64,000 bases of DNA. Origin: Hysterangium stoloniferum. Taxonomy: Eukaryota; Basidiomycota; Agaricomycetes; Hysterangiales; Hysterangiaceae. Position numbers and translations under genes: made by a program. The stretch covers positions 1-64,000 of the forward strand of contig WHVD01000137.1 of the NCBI GenBank assembly GCA_015178975.1, written 5' to 3'. Below are positions 1-11,597 of the stretch, piece by piece (positions within the stretch are counted from its first letter, which is position 1; each line of letters opens with the position of its first letter). Below the pieces are notes generated by a model, which had not been told where the DNA came from, searched no databases, and saw nothing but the letters and a program-made list of their open reading frames with translations.

Positions 1-2
1 CG

Positions 3-554
3 GAGCATTTTAAGATAGACTGCCCTCAAGCTGGCAAAATGTCTCATTATGTCTCTATCAACAAATGCTCCGCACAGGATATGTCGGAGGAAGCTGAGGA
101 GCAAAGGTTATATGAAGCGGTTCATGGACTATCTATACAAGGACAAGTAAATAGCTCTGATGACGAATTGACTTTTGTTTCCATTTATGCGCCCCAAGTC
201 GGAGACAAATTAGTAAGGGAGGAAAATCGAACGACTGGTGAAGCTCTTCCGTCTGAAGTTTATGTATCCATACTCGCCGCAGATTTCTTCGAAAAGGGAG
301 ACCGGCTGAGTGCTCATCGGCAGGACCTTGAAGGCCTGACCGAGAACTACTGTCAGACTGGAGATTCTCACGAACAAATCAGTTCGAATTCGCTCTGTTC
401 GCCTGGAGCTGATGTTGACACTTTCCCGTTTGATCCGGGAACCCCCCCGATTTACTACCATACAAGAACTCGGATTCGGAGGACAGCGATAATGATCCAG
501 TATTGGATTCCCCTTCGAAGCATGTTCCTTGCCGAAGTGAGCGCAGGAATGTAA
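3..554 (+). pseudogene. Gag C-terminus / gag-pol junction of the family A chromovirus
   Basis: The first codons read E-H-F-K-I-D-C-P, the H-x4-C second half of a CCHC zinc knuckle, so this is the nucleocapsid end of Gag cut by the window edge. The acidic, Ser-rich linker that follows carries a short DTFPFDPG segment. A very similar segment (MDTFPFDPG) occurs in the Gag of the element at 45692-52190, which links the two families. The reading frame shifts near 475-500 before the protease. Non-catalytic; role is RNA packaging in the parent element. Confidence 0.65.
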
Positions 555-734
555 GCTTGTCCCTGTGCAAGGAAAGTAAGAGGCCTCGAATCCAATACCC
601 TCGTCCCAGTCGTCTGATGAAGGAGGATACTACGATCCTTTATCGAAAACGGGATCCTCCCAGTGGTTACTCTAGCATAGGAGTTGCAGCGCTCCATGTT
701 TTCGGTCATGTAGGAGCTCCCGAATTCACCTGAA

Positions 735-1250
735 TGCGTTAAAATTCAAATGGACACGGGAGCGGATCTTTCCCTTATATTGGAGGAATTCTACAAGGAG
801 CTGCAGGGCATATATAAGTTGAAACAAGGACTCAAGTTGCATCTAATCCAGCTCACGGGTAACGCTAAAGTTATCGGATATGTTAATATTCCTATTTACC
901 TGGAGGACGACAGTGGAACATTACTGAAGTTCGCAGCGGAAACTTATGTTGTTAGAGGAATGACGGTGCCAATTCGTTTAAGAGAGGATTTCCATATTAA
1001 TTACAAAATCGGTACTCTAAGAGATCAGCCGTTGGGATCTAGACTTATTCTCCCGGGACGACAGGGTTTTATTCCAGCCAGTTCTTCTAAGGAATCTCAA
1101 CCTTTGACCTTCACCGTCAATAAGGCCCTTTCGGGAAGCATGAGAAGGAGCAATCCAAACTCACCTCTCTCCCCGATAAAGGTGTGCGTACTGAAAGAGT
1201 CGCGCGAGCCTTGGAGGATTGCACTATCGATCCAGAGTCAGCCAGACTAG
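735..1250 (+). pseudogene. Retropepsin-like aspartic protease of the family A chromovirus
   Basis: The catalytic D-T-G-A-D motif sits at about 753-767 at the start of the domain, followed by a beta-rich stretch typical of retropepsins and a second conserved patch (MTVPIRLREDFHINYKIG) near 960-1010. It cleaves the Gag-Pol precursor in active elements. Its frame differs from the flanking linker and from the RT frame downstream (RT frame opens at 1184), so at least one frameshift separates PR from RT. It could be a programmed shift, but the other lesions make decay more likely. Confidence 0.8.
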
Positions 1251-4200
1251 TGCCTATTTTTGTTGAAGATCTAGAGGGCGATGAATGGATTGTTGAAGGA
1301 ATTGTATTGCAAAATGAGGACGGTTCGATATTAGCCACACCAATCACGGCAATTTCAAGGAATAGTGCGGCAGTACCTTTAGCCAATCCATCGCTAACCC
1401 CTAAGACTCTCCGACGAGGGGAGACAATAGGGATAATTCATGACCCCGCTTGTTGGGCTCACAAGCCCAGGTCACTTAAGGAGAAAGGTTTAATGGTAGC
1501 AGGCACGACCAAGATCGCACACCTTATCGAAAGTCTCTCTCAACTTGAGGAGGACCGTCAAGTCACCTCAGAGAGGCCTAAGCCACCTGTTGAACCAGAG
1601 ATTGCAGACGATTTCGAACCGCCTGGTCCTAAGATGGCTGCAGTGGCTGAGAATGAGAAATTTGCCTCAGAGGATCTTCACAAGTTAGTCAATTTGGGAC
1701 CGGATATACCAATGGAGGTCCTGCCACGTCTCAGATCAGTTTTGACTGAGAACATTAAGGCTTTCGGAGTCGACGGACGGTTAGGGCAAGTGGAATGTAG
1801 AGTCCCTGTCCCCTTGAAAGAGGGAGCCCAGCCCATATCCATGCCTATGTTCCCTTCGTCCCCTGCCAATAGGAGAGTTATAGATGAGCAAATGGATACC
1901 TGGTTCGAACAGGGTGTCATTGAGCCATCTTAAAGCCCCTGGGGAGTGCCAGCCTTTGTAGTATATCACAATGGTAAACTGAGGGTGGTCATTGACTATC
2001 GGAAACTTAATCATCTCACTGTTCCAGACGAATTCCCTTTACCACGTCAATCGGAGATCATGCAGGTGCTGTCTGGATCAAATGTTCTTTCTTCTTTCGA
2101 TGTGCTAGCTGGGCTTACTCAATTAGAAATGTTGGAGGACAATAAGCCTAAAACAGCCTTTAGATCCCATAGAGGGCTGTGGCAATTTAAAAGGATGCCG
2201 TTCGGGGTCAGAAATGGCCCCTCCACATTTCAGCGCGTCATGCAAACAGTTTTAGCACCCTACTTGTGGATTTTTTGTTTAGTCTACATCGATGACATAG
2301 TCATATTCTCTAAGAACTGGGATGATCATTTGCTTCACCTGAATCAGGTGCTTGGCGCTATCGCTTTGGCCAGTATCATTCTCTCTCCCAAGAAATGTTT
2401 TATCGGATATAATTCGATATTGTTATTGGGTCATAAAGTATCCAGGTTGGGTTTTTCAACCCACCAAGAAAAAGTTCGCGCTATATTGGAACTGGCCCCA
2501 CCCACTAAGGTTTCTGACCTACAACGGTTCCTTGGAATGGTCCTTTACTTTTCAGCGTATATACCATTCTATTCATGGATGGTGTCCCCTTTATTCTCGC
2601 TCCTAAAAAAGGGAACACCCTGGACGTGGACCGCTGAACATGTCTGAGCTTATGAGGATGTTAAAACCGCATTAGGATCAGCTCCAGTGCTGGGACATCC
2701 AGTTAGTGGGATGCCCTACCGATTGTATACGGACGCTTCGGATTTTGCCTTGGGTTGTTGTCTCCAACAAGTCCAGAAGATGGCTTTAGGAGACTTAGTG
2801 GACACTAAAATCTATGCCCAAGCCAAGTTGGCTTTTGACCGTGCGCAGGATGTGCCATCCTTTGTTCATCGGTACAAAACCAAACAGCCCGAGATTGAGT
2901 GGTCGGATTGTGGGGACCCACTTTTGAGGCGACTGAAGTTACTGTTGAACGAGTCATTGCATATTGGAGTCGCACACTGAAAAGTGCTGAGCGTAACTAT
3001 TCTGCTACTGAACGGGAAGCGTTAGCAGCAAAGGAGGGACTAGTCCACTTTCAACCTTTCATTGAAGGTGAACATGTTCTGCTCATTACGGACCATGCAG
3101 CTCTGCAATGGGCTAGATCTTACGAGAACACTAATCGTCGACTAGCCGCATGGGGGGCAATATACACTGCATTTCCAGGTCTCAAGATTTTGCATCAAGC
3201 AGGGAGAGTTTACAGCAATGTGGACCCACTGTCCAGACTCCCTCAGGTACCAGCCTTCGTGAGCCCTATTAGAGATGACTTGCAGGCTATCACCTCGACC
3301 TCTCTGGACAAGAGTACTGAGGAAAAACTATGGAAGGACGAACCCGCTAAGAAGGCGGTCTTCTCTACCATACTCAATTCTATGGAACCTTTCGGAGTAA
3401 CTCAAAAGGTCCGACAGTCAGAATGGGATTCTCATAACGCAATAAGGAATGACCAGGAAGACGAGTCTGACTTCGCATTGCGTCCATCCTCAGCTACTAA
3501 TCAGCATCGAGGAGGGATATATAAAGAAATTTCTAGAGGGTTATTCAAGGGACCCCGTTTTCAGGAATCTCTATGCTCTAGATACCCCTTCACCCAATGC
3601 GGTTGTTACTCCTTCTCACTACTTCGTGGGAGCAAACCGACTCCTGTACTTTTGCGACTCGGACTGGAAAAGTCGAGTCTGTGTACCCAGAACCATGATT
3701 AACTCGATTTTAAGGTTGGTACATGATAACCCTTTTGAGGGAGCACACGCCAGAGGTCAGCGGTTGTTCAACCTGATGAAAGACCAGTTCTTTTGGCCAA
3801 GAATGCTACAAGATTGCGTGTCGTATGCACGTACCTGCAACATCTTCCAAAAAACCAAAGTCGATCACACCGCTCGTCAAGGAGCCCTCAGACCGGCTGA
3901 CGTACCTTTTAGGCCATTCGAGGTAGTTTCTATGGACTTGATCACTGGACTACCCGATTCAGGAAAGGATTCGTATTCCGCAGTCTTCGTTGCCGTTGAT
4001 AAATTGACGCGCTACGCTATTACAATACCTACCTTTTCGAACCTTACTGCTGAAGGATTCGCACAAATATTTGTCAAACAGGTAGCAAGCCCCTTCGGAC
4101 TGCCCTCGCGAATAATCTGTGACCGGGATAAGAGATGGACCTGCAGGTTTTGGCGGGAAGTCTGTAAGATCTATGGTACCACCCTTGCGGTATCTTCAGC

Positions 4201-5017
4201 TCATCATCCTCAAATGGATGGGCAAATGGAGAATATGAATGCGACCATAGAACAGATGCTTCGAGCCTATTGTGCTTCTGCTAAGGAAAGCTGGTCCCAG
4301 TGGATTGAGGTAGTTGTTCATGCATACAACTCGACTGTTCACTGTTCCACAAACTACGCCCCGGCCTTCTTATTAATGGGATACCTTCCAAGAGGAATGT
4401 CTCGAGTTCTAGGAGGTGATGAACCCCTAGTTCCTAGAGAACTATCAGACAGCCCTATGGCCGACCAATGGATCCTCGAGCTAGAAAATCATCGGCAGAT
4501 GGCACGGGATTCAATCGCTCGAGCCCAAGAGATTCAAGCACGAGCGTATAACAAGAAGCAAAGACCTGTAGAAGATATCTCTGAGGGAGACTTTGTATTG
4601 GTGAACCCCCACTCCCTCGAACTGGTGGAAGTCAAGGGAATGGGGAAGAAACTAATACAAAGACGGATTGGACCATTCGAGGTCATTGAGAAATTGAACT
4701 CTCAAGTATTTAGGCTTAAGATCCCCCCGGAGTATCCGATGCATCCAGTCATTAATCGGGATCATCTGCGGAAATATCAACCCTCTCCTCCCAAGCTAGG
4801 TCCAAGACCCCAACTTGAGAACCTAAGAGAGTTGAAATCAGATCATGAAGAATATGAAGTCGAAGCTATTGTTGGACATAGGAAACAGCGAAATCGTCTG
4901 CTATTTAGGGTGCGCTGGAATGGTTATGGACCTGAAGAGGATTCGTGGTTAAGCAGCACTGACCTCAGAAATGCTCCGGCACTTCTGAGGGTGTACAAGG
5001 CGCTGTTCAACATTTAA
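1184..5017 (+). pseudogene. Pol: RT, RNase H, integrase and chromodomain of the family A chromovirus
   Basis: RT runs from about 1750 to 2640 with the YIDD active-site box at about 2284. RNase H (YTDASDFALG) follows from about 2715. Integrase spans about 3500-4600 with D, D and E of the catalytic triad (MDLITGLP, CDRDKRW, GQMENM). A chromodomain (RVRWNGYGPEEDSWL) lies at about 4850-5010 and binds histone methyl marks in this clade. Lesions: TAA at 1931 in the RT finger region, TGA at 2645, a frame change near 2920 inside RNase H and another near 3450-3500. The integrase zinc finger reads C-N-I-F where C-x2-C is usual, so its last Cys is lost. Clearly non-functional. Confidence 0.92.
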
Positions 5018-5374
5018 CGGGATATATGCGCTCAAGGAATCATCTATTCTATCATTTATTCCATCTCTTTCGTAACTTCCTTTCAGAAATATCTCAGTTA
5101 TTCAGTGAGCCATCTCATTGGCTTTTATTCTCTTTCATTTTTCTATCCCTCCGGTCGATTGGGACAACCACTAATTGGCGGTGGACACATTTCCCCAAAA
5201 CCCAGCCACAATTAATGAATTTTATTTAACGACCAACCGAGCGGAGTTTTAATTAAATGTATATAAAAAAGTACACGTAAATTCGCATAAATTTTCTTTA
5301 TCTTTCACACCACGTCCTTCACCTATCTACAGCCCTCCCCTCTATCTCCAACTTCACCACTTTATCGTGCTATA
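5018..5374 (+). promoter_or_regulatory. Spacer with a TATA-like box upstream of the extra ORF
   Basis: No coding signal between the pol stop (5017) and the next ORF. The sequence GTATATAAAAAA at 5259-5270 lies about 115 bp upstream of the ATG at 5375, and the intervening 100 bp is pyrimidine-rich (CTTTATCTTTCACACC, CCCTCCCCTC), as in many fungal 5' leaders. This suggests that the extra ORF had its own promoter inside the retrotransposon. Inference from composition only. Confidence 0.4.
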
Positions 5375-7495
5375 ATGCTCCCTTTCCAACAAAACAAGCA
5401 AGTCCTCCCTAAGTTCAAAAAGGTCCCACGAGCCCCGACAGCCAGTACATCCACGACCGGCGGGGGATTCATCACCCATGTGCCTCGTACAGACAATGTC
5501 GAGAGCAATCGGGGTACCCAAGAATCAACCCCCCTGTCGACTTTCTCCTTTGGTGATGAGCCGGGGGGAAATACCGGTACGGATTGGAGCAAGCCGTTAG
5601 GACCCTCCGTCAGACCGTCATCTGAGGAAGTCGCTGCTATCATGCGGAAGCAGGAAATGTTTATGGAAGAACACAATGCAAGGAGGCTCACCTGCAAAAG
5701 AGAAAGGCGTGCTGAGTATAGAAGTCAACAGGAGGCGAGGGGAGCAAGAGAAGGAGTCCCCTCCAAGTGGCAGCGGCGTGAGTACAGAGCGCAATTTGGA
5801 AACAGAGCTTCCATGCCGATCCTTCCCCCCCCGGGAGAGAAATGGGCCGACTTCGCGGAGACCGATGATAGTGAGGGTGGGATGCCTTGCATTAGGACGA
5901 CGGGAACCAAGAGCTGGAAGGAGAAGGAGGGTACCATCTTTTATGACTGGGAACTACTTCGACGCATTAAGTTGCAATGAATAGTTCTTACCTGAGGGGA
6001 CGGTCAAACATTGCCCCAGCGAGAAAAGGAATACCGTAGGGGACCAATTGATTTTTCCTCGGATGAGGATGAGGAGGAAGACAAGAACAGGAATGGTGTG
6101 TATAGCATCCGATCTCTGGGAGAGGATTGCCATGAAGGGTTCCTTCTCCCGTCTAAAGTTCGCTTCGTAACCAGCGACCCCAACCAAAGACAAATGCGGA
6201 GACCATCATCCAGAGTATGAAGGGGTCACCGCCCTAGTCAACAGTCACTGGAACGCGAACCTTCCATGATTCCGGTCCCACGTCTTTCGCCAACGTCGAG
6301 GCCCCTTCCCATCATTCACCCTACACATACACCCTCAGCCCCAATTCTAACGCCTCATTTACCTCCCTCTCCAAAAGCTGTACCGGTCCCAACCTCACTT
6401 AGGATGTCGAGGCCCCCTCCCATCCTTCACCCAGCACACACTCCCTCAGCCCAACGCGAACCTTCCCCGATTCCAGTCCCACGCCTTTCACCAAGGTCGA
6501 GGCCCCTTCCCGTCCTTCTTCCGGCACACACTCACCCAGCCCCAATTCTGGCGCCTCGTCTCTCTCCCTCCCCAAAAGCTATACCAGTCCCGACCCAACT
6601 TCTGCCGTCACCGGGTATCCCTCCCAACTCTCCGTATTCATATTGCGTGTCCTTGGGTAGCCCTATCCAGGACCTTCCACCAGAGCGAATGGATGTCGAT
6701 TTGGACCCTCCTACACCGGACGTCATCAATCCCATGGCAAGCAGAAAGGCGAAGGAGATGCAGAAAGCCACCACTCCTCTCCGAGAACAATCCCCTATTC
6801 CCGTCCTCGACAGCCTGCTTCCCCTCACTGAGCCCGTATCCACAACTTTCTGGATGCGAGTAGCTGTCAACTACCCTTCCGAACAGTTTCCTGTCAGAAG
6901 GGTGCTATCACAGCTCGTGCCGGTACTTCAGCAACCGGTCCTTCAAGGGAGCCTTAAGGGTTGTCGCGGTCTGGCTCCATTGTCGGAGATAATGGAGGAT
7001 TTCTATCTCTCCTTCGAGGATCTCGCAGAGGGGAAGAACTTTGTGCGAGCAGCACAGGAGATTAAACTCTCTATGTTCCGGCACATCATAGTGGAGCTTC
7101 ACCGTCTGCCCCCAGACTCAGTGAATGTCCTCTCTATTGCTGGCTTAGTAGATTTACTCGAGGCCCTCGTCTTGACACCTCCCACAGAGACCACCACGCA
7201 GCCACACGTTCCTGCCCCACTGCCCGCGTCTTCATTTCCCCTCCCCAATGCTCCTCTTCTCGCGCGGATTTCCGCTCCGCCGGTTAGTGTCCGCGCAGTC
7301 GTTCGTTGCAGAGAGAAAGCCTACAGACAATGGGCCGACTCCTTGTACAGGAATTCTAGTGATTTGGCTCAGGCGAGAATAGCCGAATCTTTCAGAGTAA
7401 AAAGGGAACGATGGGGAAACATCATTTTGGACCTTGGGGGATCCTCACAGGAAGCTTGGGGTGGCGTCCCAGATGCTCTTCGACACCTAGTATAG
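5375..7495 (+). pseudogene. Accessory ORF between chromodomain and 3' LTR (unknown function)
   Basis: One frame from ATG 5375 to the stop at 7495 encodes about 700 residues, broken only by TGA codons at 5978, 5993 and 6218. Parts in order: basic and acidic low-complexity N-terminus with a DEDEEEDK patch, a Pro-rich zone (6266-6610) built of two near-identical copies of a ~132-bp unit (6269-6400 and 6470-6601), and a folded-looking helical C-terminus (about 6840-7490). I do not recognise a domain. It ends 25 bp before the LTR. A decayed relative of its last codons and of the adjacent polypurine tract is present on the minus strand at 46167-46330, so it belongs to the element family and is not a chance host gene. 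Confidence 0.6.
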
Positions 7496-7507
7496 CACAT
7501 CCCTTCG

Positions 7508-7520
7508 AACTGGGGGGCAC
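7508..7520 (+). other. Polypurine tract next to the family A 3' LTR
   Basis: The G-run in AACTGGGGGGCAC lies directly before the LTR's TGTAAAGG start. It marks plus-strand priming. The same tract, with one more G, occurs in inverse orientation at 46167-46185 next to a family B LTR. Confidence 0.75.
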
Positions 7521-8164
7521 TGTAAAGGGTATGCATATATGCATAATTGGACTAAGGAATAATAGTTGGATTATAGTACTTTATTATTTATCTTTTATTT
7601 TCTTTCTTTACATTCTTTCTATATTTCGAGCATACCCTTATTTTGTAGTTCGAAGCTTTGTGTATACGTATGGGCGCTCTCGGTGCCAAAACGATAGACA
7701 CTTTTTACCCAGCAGACACCACCTCGTAAACGTCCCAGACGTCGAATAGCGAGAGGTGTCAAGGGTAACGTCTCAACTACCTATAAAGGTAGTATTCTCT
7801 TGCATACTAACGTACTTTGAACTCGAACTGCGAAGGTTGAGTTCCATTCTAAGGTCTTTGCGCTAGTCGACATTATAGTCGACTCGTGCTACTATCTCTT
7901 TACTCTAGATATTCCACTTCGCGTTGATTATCTATTTTACATCTAGCTACGAGTTGTACCGTGAAGGTCAACTCTTTCATTCTTTCATTCTAGCCATCAA
8001 GAGCAACTGTACAGTTGCTCTTGTGACACATAGCGTGTCTTCTTACTAGTACTGCTTGTCTAGTAATCTACGGTATTGTACTGTACGGTCAATACCTGCT
8101 AATAGTAGTTGAATAAACACTATTCTTCGTATATCGAATGGTCAGAATCTATCGACTCTTCACA
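7521..8164 (+). repeat. 3' LTR, family A (644 bp)
   Basis: Starts TGTAAAGGGTATGC and ends GACTCTTCACA, i.e. TG...CA. Two more copies are at 49666-50308 and 56210-56854. An ATGCATATATGCAT palindrome lies at its 5' end. Confidence 0.93.
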
Positions 8165-9894
8165 AGGTGGAGGAAGACCGCACACCTTTGATTAAGCCGC
8201 TGTTGAGCATATCACTAATGGACTTATAGTTGGCATGTCCAAGACGGTGGTGCCAAGTCTCGATGGTAGGTATACTATTGGAAATGAGAGCATGCTCGGC
8301 TTGGGTGGATCGCAATGACAGAGAATATAGATTTTTGTGTGGGAGTAATGAACCACGAGTGATAATATAGTTAGATGACTTGTTGCTGAGCCAACAGGAT
8401 TGATCATCGAAATGTACAATGACATTTGAATCCTTAGTAAGGTAACGAACCAATATTAGATGTACAGCTGCACATCAGGAATATAGAGTATGTTCCGAAG
8501 AATGATGTTTGCTCCTCGTCCTATATGTATTTTGATATCGCCAATACCAATGGCCCAGATGGAAGATCCTCCTAATCCTTTCACAGACTGAGGGGTGACA
8601 GACTTTAAAGTGAGAAAATCTGTTTGGTCTGGTGAAATGTGTATGGTAGCACCGCTATCCAGCCAAAAAGGGTGAGTTTCAGTGGATATTGTTGTTCATT
8701 TTGTTTGTGACAATGGTTGGATAGTGGATGTACTTAAGGCAGTAGGAAATGGCTGGCTGTACTCGTTCCAATCAATTGTAGTTTTCAACTCCTCCTCAAG
8801 TGCAACCCAGCCATCATATTCAATATTTTCTAGTTCAAGAGGAAGGGGAGACAAATTAGAAGATGGTGCAGCAATGATACCAGCAAAGTTTGTCAATGTG
8901 GAATCAGCAGTGGATAACTCAGAAGGGTCCATCTGGGCTATGTAGATGCAACCATCAGCCCCCTGTATATGGACAGGGATTTTGTTTTTTGCAACCGGTG
9001 TGGTAGTAGGGGCAGGAGAAGAGGTCTTGGATTGCTTGGCTTCCCTGTTCTGTTGTCACATAAGTTTAGACTCCTCAATAGTTTTCCCTGCCATTCCACC
9101 ACCTGGAGCGATGCAGTAGTCAGCGGTGTGATGGTGTTTCTTGCAATTAGAGCACACAGGAGGGTTGGTAGATTTCAACAAAATGGGAAGAGCAATGGAG
9201 GCAGTAGTGGTAGAATGTTTGGCAGTATCAGAATTTAACAGAGTTTGTTCACTGTCCAAGTAAGAACACAGTTGGGTAGATGTAAATGGGTGAGATTTAG
9301 TGGACTGTGAAATGTCACAGGTTACAATGGAATGCAAGTGCTGAAAATCTGTACCAAAAGCATTCAGAAGAGATGCACTTGAAGAGATCCCGTGAGATAT
9401 CCCCCATGTCATACGCACGGTCAACCATCGTGCAAATCTTCTCAGCCGTCGTGGGCAGTGGGGTACTGGATGAAAAATTGGGTGATGAGAGCAGTTTGGA
9501 GCAGTTGTACCTGGTGAATGGGTCCTTCACTTTTATGGTGGAGTAACAGGGTGTCCCAGCAAGGTTTCGCTCCAAGGTCTAAATCAATGTACTCCCATTC
9601 GGTTGGCTCAATGGTAGAGGCAATGAGGGTGGCTGCGAGGGAATTATTGTTGTCCTAGTTGGTCCAGGCACGAGGGTGTTCAGGACCAGGTTGGGAAATT
9701 GTGCCCTTGACATAGCCGTAAAAGCCAGTTAATGTCAGAAATAGGGTGGTGGCTTGAAGCCAGGGTTGATAGTTGGATTGGAGTTTGTCAAGTTTAGGAC
9801 CAGAGTAGACAAGGTTAGTACAGAGAGCTGTGATGGATGGAGCAAGATCATCCGCAGAAGCCGTGGCAGAAGTGATCGTGGCAGAAGTGGCCAT
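8165..9894 (-). pseudogene. Copia-type gag and 5' pol remnant, antisense
   Basis: Read from 9894 leftward: a Ty1/copia Gag start (NYQPWLQATTLFLTLTG), Gag core pieces at about 9575-9320, a perfect CCHC zinc knuckle CSNCKKHHHTADYC at about 9155-9110, a retropepsin with WLDSGATIHIS at about 8670, and a gag-pre-integrase segment WHHRLGHANYKS at about 8240. A frameshift separates the protease from the pre-integrase segment near 8460. The rest of pol is missing where the family A element begins. This is an old, multiply broken copy. Confidence 0.85.
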
Positions 9895-9962
9895 GATTTA
9901 TATAAACGCGAGTTACAGTCTAATTCGTCGCAATGTATAGGCAGCTTATACAGACAATGTAA

Positions 9963-9973
9963 GGCCCATAACC
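9963..9973 (-). other. Primer-binding site of the antisense copia element
   Basis: On the minus strand GGTTATGGGCC follows directly after an LTR end ...TTTCAACA. It is complementary to the anticodon arm of eukaryotic initiator tRNA-Met, the half-tRNA priming known from Ty1/copia elements. The same GGTTATGGG start is used by the element at 16102. Confidence 0.6.
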
Positions 9974-10209
9974 TGTTGAAATGTAACTCTAATAATCACT
10001 CAATCTCATATTGTGTATAATGGACTAATATATATTTACCTAATAATCACTACAATATATGTAAGTAAAATATAAAATGAAGGTGATCTGTCTGCTTACC
10101 TCAGTCTCATATTGTGTATAACGGACTGAGGTATACAGGCTCATTTTCTATGACATATATACTCTTCAAGTAACAATAGAAGAATATAAACAATAGTGGA
10201 TTAGCAACA
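9974..10209 (-). repeat. 5' LTR of the antisense copia element (236 bp)
   Basis: On the minus strand it runs TGTTGCTAATCC...TTTCAACA, with inverted TGTTG/CAACA ends, and is followed by the primer-binding site. It holds two imperfect copies of a ~25-bp motif (CTCATATTGTGTATAA at about 10001 and 10110). No partner LTR remains, so the target-site duplication cannot be checked. Confidence 0.6.
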
Positions 10210-10735
10210 AAGGAATAAGTGAGACATGAAGGACAATGGTTTACAAATTTTATGGTTTCCTTTGTCCTTGTGACCCTTAATGCCTTTTGGCTATTTTGGG
10301 AGTTTTAGTGGTGTTGTCCAACAAAGCCAACGTCCTGACCCTATCTGATAGTTTTTAAGTTCCCAGTGACTTTCCAATAGTTCCGGAATAAGTTCCAACA
10401 TGGCACTTAACAAAGTCCACACTTAGCTTAATCAGGCAGATAGCTGGAATGCTAAGAGTTGGAGTGAGAAGAGTCTTGGCTGGCTGATGATGTCTTGTAG
10501 AGGATAAGTAAAAGAGTAGGGGAACTTAAGTCAATATTCTAACTAAAGAACTACATATGTATAGCACACAAGATGAGAGTTATATATACATATACTAAAA
10601 TGAGACAGATGATCAGGAGGCTGATCATGGAGGTAAGATGGCAAATGGAATCAAAAGAAGCAAGTGATGAGATGGAGGGATGATAGGAATGAAATGCAAA
10701 GTAATAGTAGAATACTAAAAGGGTTTGTGGCAAAT
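10210..10735. other. Non-coding stretch, nothing recognised
   Basis: No open frame with recognisable content, no repeat shared with the rest of the window. It separates the copia 5' LTR from the next LTR. Confidence 0.5.
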
Positions 10736-11383
10736 TGTGAGGGGTACCCCTCCTGATCACACCTAATGACCCATATCAGGTTATATTCTGTTTAAATGTT
10801 CTAGTAATTTCTATTATTTTTTCTACTCAAGATATTCTTCAAATATCTTATCCTTTCATAGTTTGAAGGTGTACATATGTATACCTATGGACCACAGGCA
10901 CTTATGAGCACACAAGTAGTACAGTTACATGTCTATTAAAGGATAGACACCAGAGACACTTTAACCCAGAACCACAACTTGCTAGACATCAATTGAGTGT
11001 CCAACTGCAAGTTGTGATTCAGACATCTCAGCTGTCTCAAGCAGCTATAACTTGAACTTAACCACTTCATTCTCAGCTTTGTACTATTACAGTTTAGAGC
11101 TCACCACTCAATTTCACTTGTCAATAACAACATCTCCTCACATCCTTCTACCTCTTCTTGCAAATGGCCTATCATCTTCACTCTACTTTGTTTAGTCTAT
11201 TCAACTAGGGATTGTACCATTAAGGTTGATTTCATTTCTCTTTATTCTAGTCACCTCTAGCAGCTATTTACTTGCTCATGGTGACTACTATTCCTAAAAT
11301 ACTAGTATTGTACTTTGACAGTCAATATATTCATATCATATCTAGAGGATATTGAACAGTCAGAATTCCAACAACTCTTCACA
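10736..11383 (+). repeat. LTR, family E (648 bp), 5' LTR of a truncated gypsy element
   Basis: Runs TGTGAGGGGTACCCC to CAACTCTTCACA. The 3' end (ACAGTCAGAATTCC...CTCTTCACA) and general layout match the family A, B and C LTRs, so it is a diverged cousin. It is followed by a primer-binding-like site and a leader rather than by a target-site repeat, so it is a 5' LTR. Confidence 0.75.
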
Positions 11384-11597
11384 GTGGGGATTCAGGCTGG
11401 ACCATTCTTTTCCTACGAAGAAGTTTTCTATTGTCTTAGTCTCTATCTCTAGGTATCTACAATGACTAGATAAAGATCAAATTCAAAGGTCTTCGACGAT
11501 GCCGAGCAGTTCGGCCTATAATTCCTCCAATCCATCCAACTCGCCCGGCTCAAAAGCTGGCCGTTCAACCATCAACCCAGCGTATTCCTTCGTTTGA
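11384..11597 (+). pseudogene. Primer-binding site, leader and first 32 codons of a gypsy gag
   Basis: TGGGGATTCAGGCTGGACC at about 11385 is similar to TGGTGATCCGAGCCGGACC beside the family B 5' LTR (51696-51714), and the next bases also align (TTTCCTACGAAGAAG versus TTTCCCTACAAAGAAA). A Ser/Asn-rich ORF starts at ATG 11499 (MPSSSAYNSSNPSNSPGS) and stops at 11597. It is read as the start of Gag; everything downstream is lost. Confidence 0.5.

Larger units (their letters stand above)
1..8164 (+). mobile_element. Ty3/gypsy chromovirus (family A), 5'-truncated by the window edge
   Basis: Order seen: gag zinc-knuckle tail, aspartic protease, reverse transcriptase, RNase H, integrase, chromodomain, a long spacer with an additional ORF, polypurine tract and 3' LTR (7521-8164). 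The 5' LTR and most of gag lie left of the window. The coding part has in-frame stops and frameshifts, so this copy is dead. It abuts an antisense copia pol remnant at 8165, which suggests that it landed inside that element. The left target-site copy is outside the window, so the insertion cannot be proven. Confidence 0.9.
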
